A stretch of DNA of 64,000 nt. It comes from Paludisphaera soli. GTDB lineage: Bacteria > Planctomycetota > Planctomycetia > Isosphaerales > Isosphaeraceae. Each line of letters begins with the position of its first letter. Position 1 is the first letter of the stretch. Under the pieces are notes generated by a model. The model had not been told where the DNA came from and did not search any database. It was given only the letters and a program-made list of their open reading frames with translations. The DNA is taken from positions 295,401-359,400 of the forward strand of contig NZ_JAALJI010000004.1 of NCBI RefSeq assembly GCF_011064595.1, in the 5' to 3' direction. Shown in pieces: positions 20,409-28,407 of the stretch. The position numbers and the translations under genes were made by a program.

Positions 20409-23087
20409 TCAGTCGTCGTCATCCTCCGCGAAGCTGATCGCCCATTCGGGGTAGGGGATCGTCGAGCCTTTCCGGGCCCGCCACAGGATGCGGTTCAGGA
20501 CGTCTTCCGGCGCCTTGTCGACCTCGCGGAAGTTGAGCTGGGCGGAGAGGAGGGCGTCTTCCCGGAGCGCCTCGTCGCGGATCGCCCGAGGCTGGGGGTT
20601 CATCTGGTCCAGGGGGACGAGGTTGGCGACGGAATCGAACGGCGTGAGGTCGGGCTCGTCGACGAAGCAGTCGAACATCGGCGTCGCGCCCGCGTCGAAC
20701 TGGTTCATCGGCGGCAGGCCGAGGATCTGCTCGATCGTGCGGATCATGCTGGTGGTGTTGTACTGCGTGCTGACCACGGCGTTCCTCTTGGCGAAGGGGC
20801 TGGCGCAATAGGCCGTCGTGCGGTAGCCGCTCACGTGGTCCCATCCGGCCTGCGGGTCGTCCTCGATCCCGAAGACGGCCATCTTGCTCCAGAACTTCGA
20901 ATGGCTCAGGGCCTCAACGATCCGGCCGAACGCCAGGTCGTTGTCGGCCATGCACGAGGCCGGCGTGGGGCTGCCGGCGCTCGTGCCGCTGGTGTGGTCG
21001 TTGGGTAGGCAGATGATGACGAGGTTCGGATAGTCGCCCCTGGCCTCGAACTCCTTCAGCTCGCGGATGATGAAGTCCGCGCGATACTGGTCTGGGACCG
21101 CCATCTCCCAGCCGACGTAGGCCGTGGGCGAGAACGGGCGGATGGATTCCACCGACGGCTCGCTCGCGAAGACGACCTCGTCGGACTCCCCCTTCCACGT
21201 GCGGTAGCAGGCGAGGTAGTCGGGCGTCCCCTTCTTCGTCTCGTCCTTCCAGCGGACCTTGGGGGCCATGAACTCGCCGTAGTTGCGGATGGTCTTCTTG
21301 TGGGCGACGGCGTTGTCCCACAGGAAGCCGGCGGGGGAGTAGGCCAGGGCGTCGGCCTCGTCCTCGCCCATGCCGTCGGGATAGCTCCGGGGGAAGCCGG
21401 CGAAGCTCTTCTCCATGTAGTCCGTGGCGAAGGCCGTCGTGCTCCACTGGTGGCCGTCCGCGCTCAGGATCCCGGCGCAGTACGTGTTGTCCAGGAGGAC
21501 GAACTGGTCGGCGAGCTTGTGCTGGTTCGGCGTCACGTCCGCGCCGAAGATGCAGAGGTCCGCCCGACCCCGGCCCCGCTTGTTCGCGCCGAAGACCTGA
21601 TCGTAGGTCCGGTTCTCCTTGATGACGTAGACGACGTGCTCGATCAGGCTGGGCTCGCCGATCCGCTCGGGGACGGCCCGCGGCGGCTGGCCCTCGCGCG
21701 GCGGTAGGGCCGCCTGGGCGATATTGCCGCGCCGGAGGTTCTTCGCCGTCCGCTCCGAGAGCTTCGGCAGGTCTTCCGCCGAGGGCGACGGCATCAGCGA
21801 GACCGACCCGTGGTAGTGGTGCGAGTTGAACCCTTCCTTGCCGTCCTTCTGCTTCTTCGGGGCGATCGGCAGCCCCTTGATGTTCGCCACGCACAGCGAC
21901 TTCCGCTTCGCGTCGTAGGCGAGCGCCCCGGGGAACCAGCCGGCGGGGATCAGCCCTTCCAGCTTCGTGTCCCCCTTGTCCTCGGGGTCGAAGTGGAGGA
22001 CGGCGACGGCGTTCTGCGTGCCGTTGGCGACGAACAGCCTGCGGCCGGTCTCGTCGAACGCCAGGGCGTTGGGCGACGCCCCGAACAGGTCCGACGGCTT
22101 CGCCTTGGTCCAGACCGTCTCGATCACCTCCTCGCGGGCGACGTCGATCAGGCTCAGGTTGTCGCTCCCCGCGTTGGCGCAGACGAGGTGCTTGCCATCC
22201 GGCGAGACGGCCAGCGCCGACGCGTGCAGGCCGGTGAGGAGTTCCCGAGACACGCGATTCGCCGCCAGGTCGACGACGCTCACGGAACCTTCGCTGGCGA
22301 TGAACCGGACCGAGTCGACGCGCACCTCGGTCCCGCGCCCCGCCGGACCGGTCAGGTCGCCCGGTTCGGGACGACGGCCGGCCCAGTTGCTGACGAAAGC
22401 CTTCCCACCCGTCAGGACGACATCGTAAGGGGCGGCGCCCACGTCCCAGGTGCGGACCACGGCGCCGTCGGCGGTGTTCAACTCCAGCAGCTTGTTCGAC
22501 AGGTTGCCGCAGACGTACAGCCGCGAGTCGTCGTCCGACAGCGCCTGCCCGCTGGGGATCTCCGGCTTGCGTCGGGGGGCGTTGGCCTCGGGGAGCCGGA
22601 AGGTGTGCGTGGGCTGAATCGTGCCGTCGTCGGCGACGGCGAAGACCTTGATCGAGCCGTCGACGTTGCTCAGGTAGACCCGCTTGCCGTCGTGCGAGAA
22701 GATCAGGCCCGTGTAGCTGACCTGCCCCTTCTTGTCCGGGTTGAGGATGTTCGGCGAGACGACGGTCGGCGGCTCGTGCTGGTCCTCGCTGGGGAGGGCC
22801 ACGCGCTGGACGACCTTCCCCTCGTCCAAATCGATCACGAGCACCTCGCTCGTCTTCCCCGAGACCAGCAGCCGCTTCCCGTCCGGCGACAACGCCAGCG
22901 CCTGGGGACGCAGCCCCGCCAGCTCCACCTGCCGCCCGTAGGGGGTCAGGAGCTGATTGACGGGCGTGACGATCACGTCGTCCCGCCACCGCCCGACGAG
23001 GTCCGTCGACGTCTCGATCGCGGGTTCCTGACCCAAAGCCGCCGACGCCGCGACCATCCAAAACGCCAGTGTCCAGGCTCGGATCAT
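20409..23087 (-). CDS. YVTN-type beta-propeller / phosphoesterase fusion protein
   Basis: An 892-residue exported protein; the leader is MIRAWTLAFWMVAASAALGQ. Residues about 40-430 are propeller repeats with the signature ALALSPDGKRLLVS, LIFSHDGKRVYLSN, ALAVSPDGKHLVCAN, ALAFDETGRRLFVANG. Residues about 490-890 match the phosphoesterase family (IEHVVYVIKENRTYDQVFG, SADGHQWSTTAFATDYMEKS, NLVIICLPNDHTSGT, VFGIEDDPQAGWDHVSGYRT), which includes phospholipase C/acid phosphatase-like enzymes. Substrate unknown. GAGGAAG about 5 bases before the ATG at 23087 fixes the start; the longer in-frame extension lacks a leader. The gene is the last high-GC host gene before the AT-richer island. Confidence 0.9.
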   Translation of the reverse strand: MIRAWTLAFWMVAASAALGQEPAIETSTDLVGRWRDDVIVTPVNQLLTPYGRQVELAGLRPQALALSPDGKRLLVSGKTSEVLVIDLDEGKVVQRVALPSEDQHEPPTVVSPNILNPDKKGQVSYTGLIFSHDGKRVYLSNVDGSIKVFAVADDGTIQPTHTFRLPEANAPRRKPEIPSGQALSDDDSRLYVCGNLSNKLLELNTADGAVVRTWDVGAAPYDVVLTGGKAFVSNWAGRRPEPGDLTGPAGRGTEVRVDSVRFIASEGSVSVVDLAANRVSRELLTGLHASALAVSPDGKHLVCANAGSDNLSLIDVAREEVIETVWTKAKPSDLFGASPNALAFDETGRRLFVANGTQNAVAVLHFDPEDKGDTKLEGLIPAGWFPGALAYDAKRKSLCVANIKGLPIAPKKQKDGKEGFNSHHYHGSVSLMPSPSAEDLPKLSERTAKNLRRGNIAQAALPPREGQPPRAVPERIGEPSLIEHVVYVIKENRTYDQVFGANKRGRGRADLCIFGADVTPNQHKLADQFVLLDNTYCAGILSADGHQWSTTAFATDYMEKSFAGFPRSYPDGMGEDEADALAYSPAGFLWDNAVAHKKTIRNYGEFMAPKVRWKDETKKGTPDYLACYRTWKGESDEVVFASEPSVESIRPFSPTAYVGWEMAVPDQYRADFIIRELKEFEARGDYPNLVIICLPNDHTSGTSAGSPTPASCMADNDLAFGRIVEALSHSKFWSKMAVFGIEDDPQAGWDHVSGYRTTAYCASPFAKRNAVVSTQYNTTSMIRTIEQILGLPPMNQFDAGATPMFDCFVDEPDLTPFDSVANLVPLDQMNPQPRAIRDEALREDALLSAQLNFREVDKAPEDVLNRILWRARKGSTIPYPEWAISFAEDDDD

Positions 23088-23275
23088 GTCTTCCTCGGGG
23101 AACGCATCTCGCTTCGGGTAATCCGCCGACCGGGCCGGAGCCCGACGCGGCCCTCGATCCGACGGCGACCGGGGCCTACCCAATCATGCGATAACGACGG
23201 GCCGAGTTCCACCCTCCGGTCGGCGATGATCTTATGGGTCATGATTGATTCAAACCTCACCGTTTCCTAGCCTTT

Positions 23276-23291
23276 AGGTAAAGCTTTACCT
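23276..23291. promoter_or_regulatory. 16-base perfect palindrome, operator-like
   Basis: AGGTAAAGCTTTACCT is a perfect inverted repeat with no spacer, located at the host/island boundary about 400 bases upstream of the CHAT gene. Its form fits a dimeric repressor site; it could also mark an insertion junction. No regulator gene lies next to it. Confidence 0.4.
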
Positions 23292-23531
23292 TGATAGCTG
23301 GGAGACCCAGTGATAAAAACAGGGGCTCGCCTGCTTTAAGCTCGATGCTTGCACGCCATCGCCCTCGCTGATAGATTCCTGATGTCAAGCTTCCGGATGA
23401 CAAAGTAAAGGATCATGCTGGCTCTCGGCCAGTACTCTGTCTTCCGAAGTCGCTGCGGTATCGAGTAACGAGGGAGTAGTAGTTGCTCAAGGAAGCAAGA
23501 GAACCTGGTCCGCTGCAGCTTGAACCTCGAA

Positions 23532-23537
23532 TATAAT
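23532..23537 (+). promoter_or_regulatory. Candidate -10 element of the CHAT-NACHT transcript
   Basis: A consensus TATAAT lies 160 bases upstream of the GTG start of the CHAT gene. The region 16-18 bases further upstream has no good TTGACA match, so the promoter would be weak or activator-dependent. AT-richer composition raises the chance of a fortuitous match. Confidence 0.3.
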
Positions 23538-23697
23538 TGTTGCTCAGAAGTTCAATTGGAGAATCCCGTTCACGCAGGGTGATGGGACCACTAGGTTGCA
23601 GATAGTGCTTCGCATTTGGGTGGAGAGCTAACGGTAGGCCCTACTACTCTGCTTGCGGTTACAGGGCGTAGTCTAATTGTTCGGGAGTATCCCAGTT

Positions 23698-24306
23698 GTG
23701 GTCAAGATTCTATTCGTAGCGTCCAATCCGAAAGATACTGACAGCCTTCGCTTGGGGGAGGAAGCAAGGACGATTAGAGAGCGGATCAGGCTTGCGAGGG
23801 GTCGCGATGATTTTGAGGTTCATCAAGAGTTCGCTGTGCGAACTGGCGATATGCAGTTGCATTTACTGCATTATAGCCCCGACATTGTTCACTTCAGTGG
23901 ACATGGAAGTCCAGCAGGCCAGATAGTCTTTGAGGATCACAGTGGTTATAGCCACCCAGTCGAGCCAGAAGCGTTGGAGCGTCTATTCACTACGCTTCGC
24001 GACAACGTAAAGTGTGTAGTCTTAAATGCGTGTTACTCTGAGATTCAGGCGCAAGCTATTGCTAAGTCCATAGATTGTGTTGTTGGGGTTGCGCGATCTA
24101 TCGCAGACGACGCGGCAGTCGCGTTTGCCTTAGGCTTTTATCAAGGTTTGGCCTATGGGCGTTCCATTCAGACGTCTTTTGATCTTGGAATAGATCAGAT
24201 CCATATGGCCAGCCCTGGTCAGCAGGATCGGCCACGCCTAATTGTCAAAGCAGGAGTGGATGCTGGCAGCGTGTACTTAATGGGAGGGCTTGGCTCAAAC
24301 CCTTAG
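23698..24306 (+). CDS. CHAT-domain cysteine protease-like protein (putative immune effector)
   Basis: A 202-residue protein from GTG 23698, giving MVKILFVASNPKDT, the classical opening of bacterial CHAT proteins; GGGAG lies 10 bases upstream. A TTG at 23677 is in frame but adds seven residues not expected in the family. The catalytic dyad is visible: H69 in DIVHFSGHGS and C112 in VVLNACYSE. CHAT proteins are caspase-like proteases that in several bacterial defence systems cut a partner once a sensor fires. Codon and base usage are far less GC-rich than neighbours, indicating horizontal transfer. The frame ends AAC CCT TAG in a context that looks like a -1 frameshift signal into the NACHT frame, so this product may be the short form of a longer CHAT-NACHT protein. 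Confidence 0.88.
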   Translation: MVKILFVASNPKDTDSLRLGEEARTIRERIRLARGRDDFEVHQEFAVRTGDMQLHLLHYSPDIVHFSGHGSPAGQIVFEDHSGYSHPVEPEALERLFTTLRDNVKCVVLNACYSEIQAQAIAKSIDCVVGVARSIADDAAVAFALGFYQGLAYGRSIQTSFDLGIDQIHMASPGQQDRPRLIVKAGVDAGSVYLMGGLGSNP

Positions 24307-24342
24307 TCGGCCCGCCGTCGTCGCTCGGAGCTACGGCGGGCC
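24297..24342 (+). promoter_or_regulatory. Candidate -1 programmed ribosomal frameshift signal (slippery heptamer plus stem-loop)
   Basis: AAACCCT (24297-24303) is positioned in the CHAT frame as A AAC CCT, the X XXY YYZ form, immediately before the TAG stop. After a 5-base spacer (24304-24308) GGCCCGCCGT (24309-24318) pairs perfectly with ACGGCGGGCC (24333-24342) over 10 bp; the 14-base loop can form a further small GCT/AGC stem. A -1 slip gives AAA CCC TTA and enters the NACHT frame, which has no stop from 24183 to 26723. No U tract follows the stem, so it is a poor intrinsic terminator. CCC-containing slippery sites are less common than AAA/UUU ones in bacteria, so efficiency is uncertain. 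Confidence 0.6.
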
Positions 24343-24380
24343 AATCAGATCAGTCCAGCATAGAACTATCTCAAAGCATA

Positions 24381-26726
24381 TTGGAGATCTCGCCGGTTGT
24401 GACCCAGCTTTTCGCCGATTCAATACGAGGTGTGGAGGAGCATGCCACTGCATCGCAAGCAATCGAAAACTATGTCAGAGAAACCATTGATTCATGCTCG
24501 TTCGTTAAAATCATGGGCATGGACCAGCCGGTTCCGTTGGATGATATATATACAGAAGTGAAAATAAATTCTCGGATCAAGTCGAGAGAATATAATTCGA
24601 TTCAGCAGTTAGAGTCGGAGGTTCGATCTGCAATACCGCACTCCGATGTAGCGCGTATCGAACAGGAGGCTAAACAAAAACTGGAGAGGTCTCAGCGTCA
24701 GGCTCAGTTTAGGTCGGCCGAGGCAGGTGTAAATGCGAAGTACGATGCACTTCTAGCATTGCTTTCGGAGGATGAATCGAGTCCTGATCTAAGGGGGCCT
24801 ATTGAAAATTCCCATTCCTCGCGCATGTCGGGTTTTGTGAGCGATGAACGAGGAAGTATTGAATTGAGAAGAAAGAACGAGTTGATCAAGGCGCGCAAGA
24901 GATCTGAGCGAGATGCATTGACGGATGAGCAGGCCCGTGTTGTTGAAGAGCAATTACCGTTGATGGTAGAGAGGCTACTTAGTCAGAGAGTTCAGGAAGG
25001 ATTAGCCCAAAAGGTTTTGGACGACTTTGGTCATGGTGTTTCTATCGATGGGCCTAAGCAACCATTGTGGAACATCGTGTCGTCTAAAGATCGATTGCTT
25101 TTATTGGGCAGGCCGGGAGCTGGGAAGAGCACTTCGCTGAAGCATATTGCAAAGAGATATGTTTGCATGCCTCGTCTGCCCCTCGCTTCGGGGGGCCTCC
25201 CCGATAAGCCAAGGATTCCGCTTCTGATTAACTTGCGAGAGTACGAGGCGTCGAAGGAAAGCACCATATTCGATTTTGTAGAACGGCAGTTTGGAGCTTA
25301 TGGATTTGCAGAGCCTAAACTTGTTCTAGAGACGATGTTGAAATCCAGTCAGGAGTGTTCTGTGCTGTTTGATGGCTTGGACGAAGTGCCGCGGTCCCAG
25401 CAGTCTGAGGTCGTTGTAGAGATAACCAAGCTGGCTAAAAAGTATCCAAATAATCAATATATTGTCTCGTGTCGCACGGCCAACTATCTGGGGCAGCTCG
25501 AGCGATTTTCTGAACTTGAAATTGCAGATTTTGGCCAGGCTCAGATATCGCATTTTGTGAGGCACTGGTTTGCAGGTACTCCTTCTGTTGCAGTTAGCTT
25601 CTTGGCTGAGCTGGCTCGCAAGCCTGGCTTGAGTGAATTGACTACCACCCCTCTTTTGCTAGCTATGCTTTGTGTGGCGTTTAATCGCCATCAGAAATTT
25701 CCGGAGCAGAAGTCTTTCGTGTATCTAGCTTGTCTCGATGCGCTGCTTCTTGATTGGGATTCGTCGAAGCAATTGCGCAGAGAGTCATTTGTGCCGGGTT
25801 TTGATTCTGAGTCCAAGAAACTAATTCTGGCGAAAATGGCTTGTGACACTTTTTGTGACGCCGAGTTGTTCTTCACAAAAGAGGAGGCCGCGAGGAAATT
25901 TGAAGAACTGTCGGAGGTGATGCCAGGAAAAAAAGTGAGTGGACGCGACCTTCTGGCTGAATTTGAAGAGAATCACGGACTCTTGATTGAGCGTGCGCGT
26001 CATATATATTCGTTTTCGCATTTAACGATTCAAGAGTTTTTGGCTGCTTTGCACTTGTCTAGGTCTGCGGCTGATGTGCACGCTAGATTGTTGGATGAGC
26101 TGTTAGAGGATATAAGGTGGAGAGATACGTCGGTTTTTCTTCTCTGCTTGCTGTCGCATGCCGATGAATTGTTCACGGCTCTTCGTAATCGCGGCAAGGC
26201 GTGTCTTAGGTCAACGTCGGTTGGATCTCTCATGTATTCTGGAGAGCTGCCCAAGCGTGTGCAGGACTTTATTCGATCTGAGAACGAAGGCAGCGTGCCG
26301 GGGGGGTGGGAGCCCTGGTTTCGCTGGAAGATGTTTGAGTACAATATCGTGAAGGTGTCGCACGATGTTTCGAATAAATCGGCTGTTAATGTGTTGATGA
26401 AATCTGAGGCTAGCAGATATCTGGCGAGTGTGGTTTCCGTGGATCCCTATGATAAGACCGGTTTGAGGTATCGAAGGTCTGTTAATAATATGTTGGCGGA
26501 GTGCGCGGGGGTGCAGCCCAGGCGGCTTGATACAAATACTGTGGCTGTTTATGGTGTTAATATCTCGTTGTACTTGAATCTAGTTAATGTGGCGCTCGAG
26601 GCTTTGGCGTCTGGATCTCGCGTATCCCCGCAGCTGCGAATGCGACTGGCCCGAGATATCGGCGATCCAGCCATGGACATTTGGCCCGACCCTCCTGCCA
26701 AGCGAATGAACCGGCTTGGTGCCTGA
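24381..26726 (+). CDS. NACHT-domain STAND NTPase (putative NLR-like immune protein)
   Basis: From TTG 24381 the protein has 781 residues. Residues about 40-62 (SFVKIMGMDQPVPLDDIYTE) are the segment that precedes NACHT modules in bacterial NLR-like proteins; 95-200 is charged and helical. NACHT: Walker A GRPGAGKST (243-251), Walker B VLFDGLDEVP (328-337), sensor-like IVSCRTANY, and the winged-helix/helical part ending near SFSHLTIQEFLAALHLS. Residues about 560-781 form an unassigned C-terminal region, the expected sensor. The TTG has no Shine-Dalgarno; GTG 24399 has GGAG 12 bases away, a poor spacing. The frame is open back to 24183 with no start codon between the CHAT stop and 24381, so expression by -1 frameshifting from the CHAT gene, giving about 1009 residues, is a serious alternative. 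Bacterial NACHT proteins are known anti-phage proteins. Confidence 0.88.
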   Translation: MEISPVVTQLFADSIRGVEEHATASQAIENYVRETIDSCSFVKIMGMDQPVPLDDIYTEVKINSRIKSREYNSIQQLESEVRSAIPHSDVARIEQEAKQKLERSQRQAQFRSAEAGVNAKYDALLALLSEDESSPDLRGPIENSHSSRMSGFVSDERGSIELRRKNELIKARKRSERDALTDEQARVVEEQLPLMVERLLSQRVQEGLAQKVLDDFGHGVSIDGPKQPLWNIVSSKDRLLLLGRPGAGKSTSLKHIAKRYVCMPRLPLASGGLPDKPRIPLLINLREYEASKESTIFDFVERQFGAYGFAEPKLVLETMLKSSQECSVLFDGLDEVPRSQQSEVVVEITKLAKKYPNNQYIVSCRTANYLGQLERFSELEIADFGQAQISHFVRHWFAGTPSVAVSFLAELARKPGLSELTTTPLLLAMLCVAFNRHQKFPEQKSFVYLACLDALLLDWDSSKQLRRESFVPGFDSESKKLILAKMACDTFCDAELFFTKEEAARKFEELSEVMPGKKVSGRDLLAEFEENHGLLIERARHIYSFSHLTIQEFLAALHLSRSAADVHARLLDELLEDIRWRDTSVFLLCLLSHADELFTALRNRGKACLRSTSVGSLMYSGELPKRVQDFIRSENEGSVPGGWEPWFRWKMFEYNIVKVSHDVSNKSAVNVLMKSEASRYLASVVSVDPYDKTGLRYRRSVNNMLAECAGVQPRRLDTNTVAVYGVNISLYLNLVNVALEALASGSRVSPQLRMRLARDIGDPAMDIWPDPPAKRMNRLGA

Positions 26727-26744
26727 TAGGCTATCTCACCCCTA

Positions 26745-27964
26745 GTAGATCGCCAGCCTCAAAGTGTCGGGTAAAGGCGTCGGAGTTTCATCCGGGCGTC
26801 GGCGGTGGTGAATCGCCACCGGACGCCGACGCCCTGCTCGTTGCGGGCCTCCTCCCAGGCGGCGACCTGCCGCTCCAACTCCTCCCGCGTCTCGATGCGG
26901 CGGTCGAGGCACTGGCGGGAGAGGACCGACAGCTCGATCTCGGCGACGTTCAGCCACGAGCCGTGCTTCGGCGTGTGGTGCACCTCCAGCTTCCGGACGA
27001 TCCGCCGGGCCCGCTCGGGCGGGAACGCCTCGTAGAGGCTGGCGAGCTTGTGGGTGTTGAGGTTGTCCATCACGAGCACGACCTTCTCGGCCTCCTCGTG
27101 GACGTCCTCGACCAGCCAGCGGACCACCTCGGCGAAGTCCTTGGCCGTCCGGCGGCCCGTGACCTTGACGGCCCGCCAGCCCAGCAGCGGCTCGGCGACC
27201 ATGAACAGGCTGGTCGTCCCGTTGCGGACGTACTCGTAGTCGACCCGCTCGGGCCGGCCCGGGGCCGCGGGGATCGGCGCGGCCGCCTCGCCGACGAGCT
27301 GCTTGCTCGCCTCGTCGAGGCAGACCAGCGGGCGTCTCTCGTCGTAGGGGCGGCGATAGACGTCCAGGACGTCCTCCATCGCCGCCACGAACTCGGCGTT
27401 CGCCTCCGGCGGGATGCACCAACGCTCGGTCAGCCAGGGCTTGATCTCGTTTTTTTGAGGGCGACCCGGACGGTCTCGTCGGAGATCGCGTCGACGATCC
27501 GCAGCTCGACGAGGCGGTCGGCCAGGAGCTGCATCGTCCAACGCTTGCGGCCGTCGGGCGGGGCCGAGCACGCCAGGGCGACGAGCGTCGCCTCCGCCCG
27601 GCCGTCGAGCTTCGGCTCGCGGGCCGGCCGCCCCCGCCGCTTGCGGTCCAGCGCCGCGTCGAGGCCCTGCTCGACGAACCGCCTGCGGACCCGCTCGACG
27701 GTCGCGACGCTGACGCCGAAGGCCTCGGCGATCCGGGCGTCGGGCCAGGCGGGGCCGCCCTCGGCGGCGTCGGCCTTCAGCAGGATGTGGGCGTGGGCGA
27801 GCTTCCTGGCCGCCGACTTGCCGGCGGCGAGCATCTCGTGAAGCCGCTGACGTTCCTCGGCTTCGAGCGTGACCTCGTAGACCTTCATCGGGCCCTCCTG
27901 TGGCGGTGTCGCCACCAGGAGAACCGATCTCAGATCCACCCGCAAATTAAAACTGGCGGACTAC
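26745..27964 (-). mobile_element. IS630-family insertion sequence
   Basis: A 1220-base element with imperfect terminal inverted repeats GTAGATCGCCAG (26745-26756) and, read on the other strand, GTAGTCCGCCAG (27953-27964), 10 of 12 matching. It is flanked by TA on both sides (26743-26744 and 27965-27966), the target duplication of the IS630/Tc1-mariner group. It carries one frameshifted transposase gene. It sits 18 bases after the NACHT stop codon at the end of the AT-richer island. Confidence 0.85.
26759..27888 (-). CDS. IS630-family transposase, expressed by -1 frameshifting
   Basis: The N-terminal part starts at ATG 27888 (AGGAGG 6 bases upstream) with MKVYEVTLEAEERQRLHEML and a helix-turn-helix (IAEAFGVSVATVERVRRRF). 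Its frame runs into a stop soon after a run of seven A (27450-27456 on this strand). A -1 slip on this run converts ALKKTRSSPG into ALKKNEIKPW and enters the DDE domain. Catalytic residues are visible: Asp in VCLDEASK, Asp in LVMDNLNTH and Glu in SWLNVAEIEL. A slippery A run at KKNEIKPW is the usual expression mode in this IS group, so it is probably a working gene and not a decayed one. Confidence 0.88.
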
Positions 27965-28076
27965 TAGCCCCAGCGGAGATTTTCGACAGCAGGGACGGGA
28001 TCCGTGCCTCAGATTCGAAAGTACTCGCAACGGCCCTCGGATCGCGCCCAGACGAGTGCACGGGTCGCCGCGTCCA

Positions 28077-28343
28077 TCAGCCGTTGGCTTCGAGGTGCCG
28101 ACGGGCCTTCAGCTTGAAGATGGCGAGCATGTCCGCGGCCTCGACGTAGCTCAGGTACTCGTCCCGCTCTTCCGGGGTGAGTTCGCCCTCGTTGGCGCGC
28201 CCGGCGAGGAAGGCGACGCGAGCTTGCACCTCGGCGTCGAGGCGGACGTCCAGGATGCTCCGAGCCGCCTCGTCGTTGAGCGAGGTCGCGAGCGGGTCGA
28301 GGATCCGGTCCAGGAAATGGGCGGCCGGGATGTGCGTGCTCAT
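28077..28343 (-). CDS. Conserved small hypothetical protein
   Basis: An 88-residue helical protein containing GELTPEERDEYLSYVEAADM and ending IFKLKARRHLEANG. This motif pattern recurs in small planctomycete and cyanobacterial proteins, often next to nuclease or toxin genes, but no partner gene lies beside it here. No leader or membrane segment. Function unknown; an antitoxin-like role is conceivable but unsupported. Confidence 0.65.
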   Translation of the reverse strand: MSTHIPAAHFLDRILDPLATSLNDEAARSILDVRLDAEVQARVAFLAGRANEGELTPEERDEYLSYVEAADMLAIFKLKARRHLEANG

Positions 28344-28407
28344 AGCCTCGATCCTATCGCGAAAGTCATTGGATCGGCGAGCGGGGTGGGGTGGAGGGCC
28401 GCTTTCC

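Larger units (their letters stand above)
23088..23697. other. Gene-free boundary of the AT-richer island
   Basis: No convincing gene is seen in this 610-base stretch. Base composition changes at about 23,220-23,280 from the host's very GC-rich DNA to roughly balanced composition, which continues to about 26,730. The region holds a 16-base perfect palindrome (23276-23291), a TATAAT hexamer (23532-23537) and a small inverted repeat TTGCT/AGCAA near 23483. It should contain the promoter of the CHAT-NACHT pair. Confidence 0.65.

Noticed and set aside
16276..20454. A 1392-residue plus-strand open frame opposite the DUF1501 and DUF1549/1553 genes
   Set aside because: Longest frame in the window but pure shadow: it spans two genes on the other strand and shows only Arg/Gly/Val-rich sequence.
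24309..24342. The GC stem-loop after the CHAT stop as an intrinsic terminator
   Set aside because: No T tract follows (CAATCAGATCAG), and the same-strand NACHT frame runs straight through it.
24290..24490. A 66-residue plus-strand frame between the CHAT and NACHT genes
   Set aside because: It starts at TTG without a ribosome-binding site, has no family pattern and overlaps both better-supported frames.
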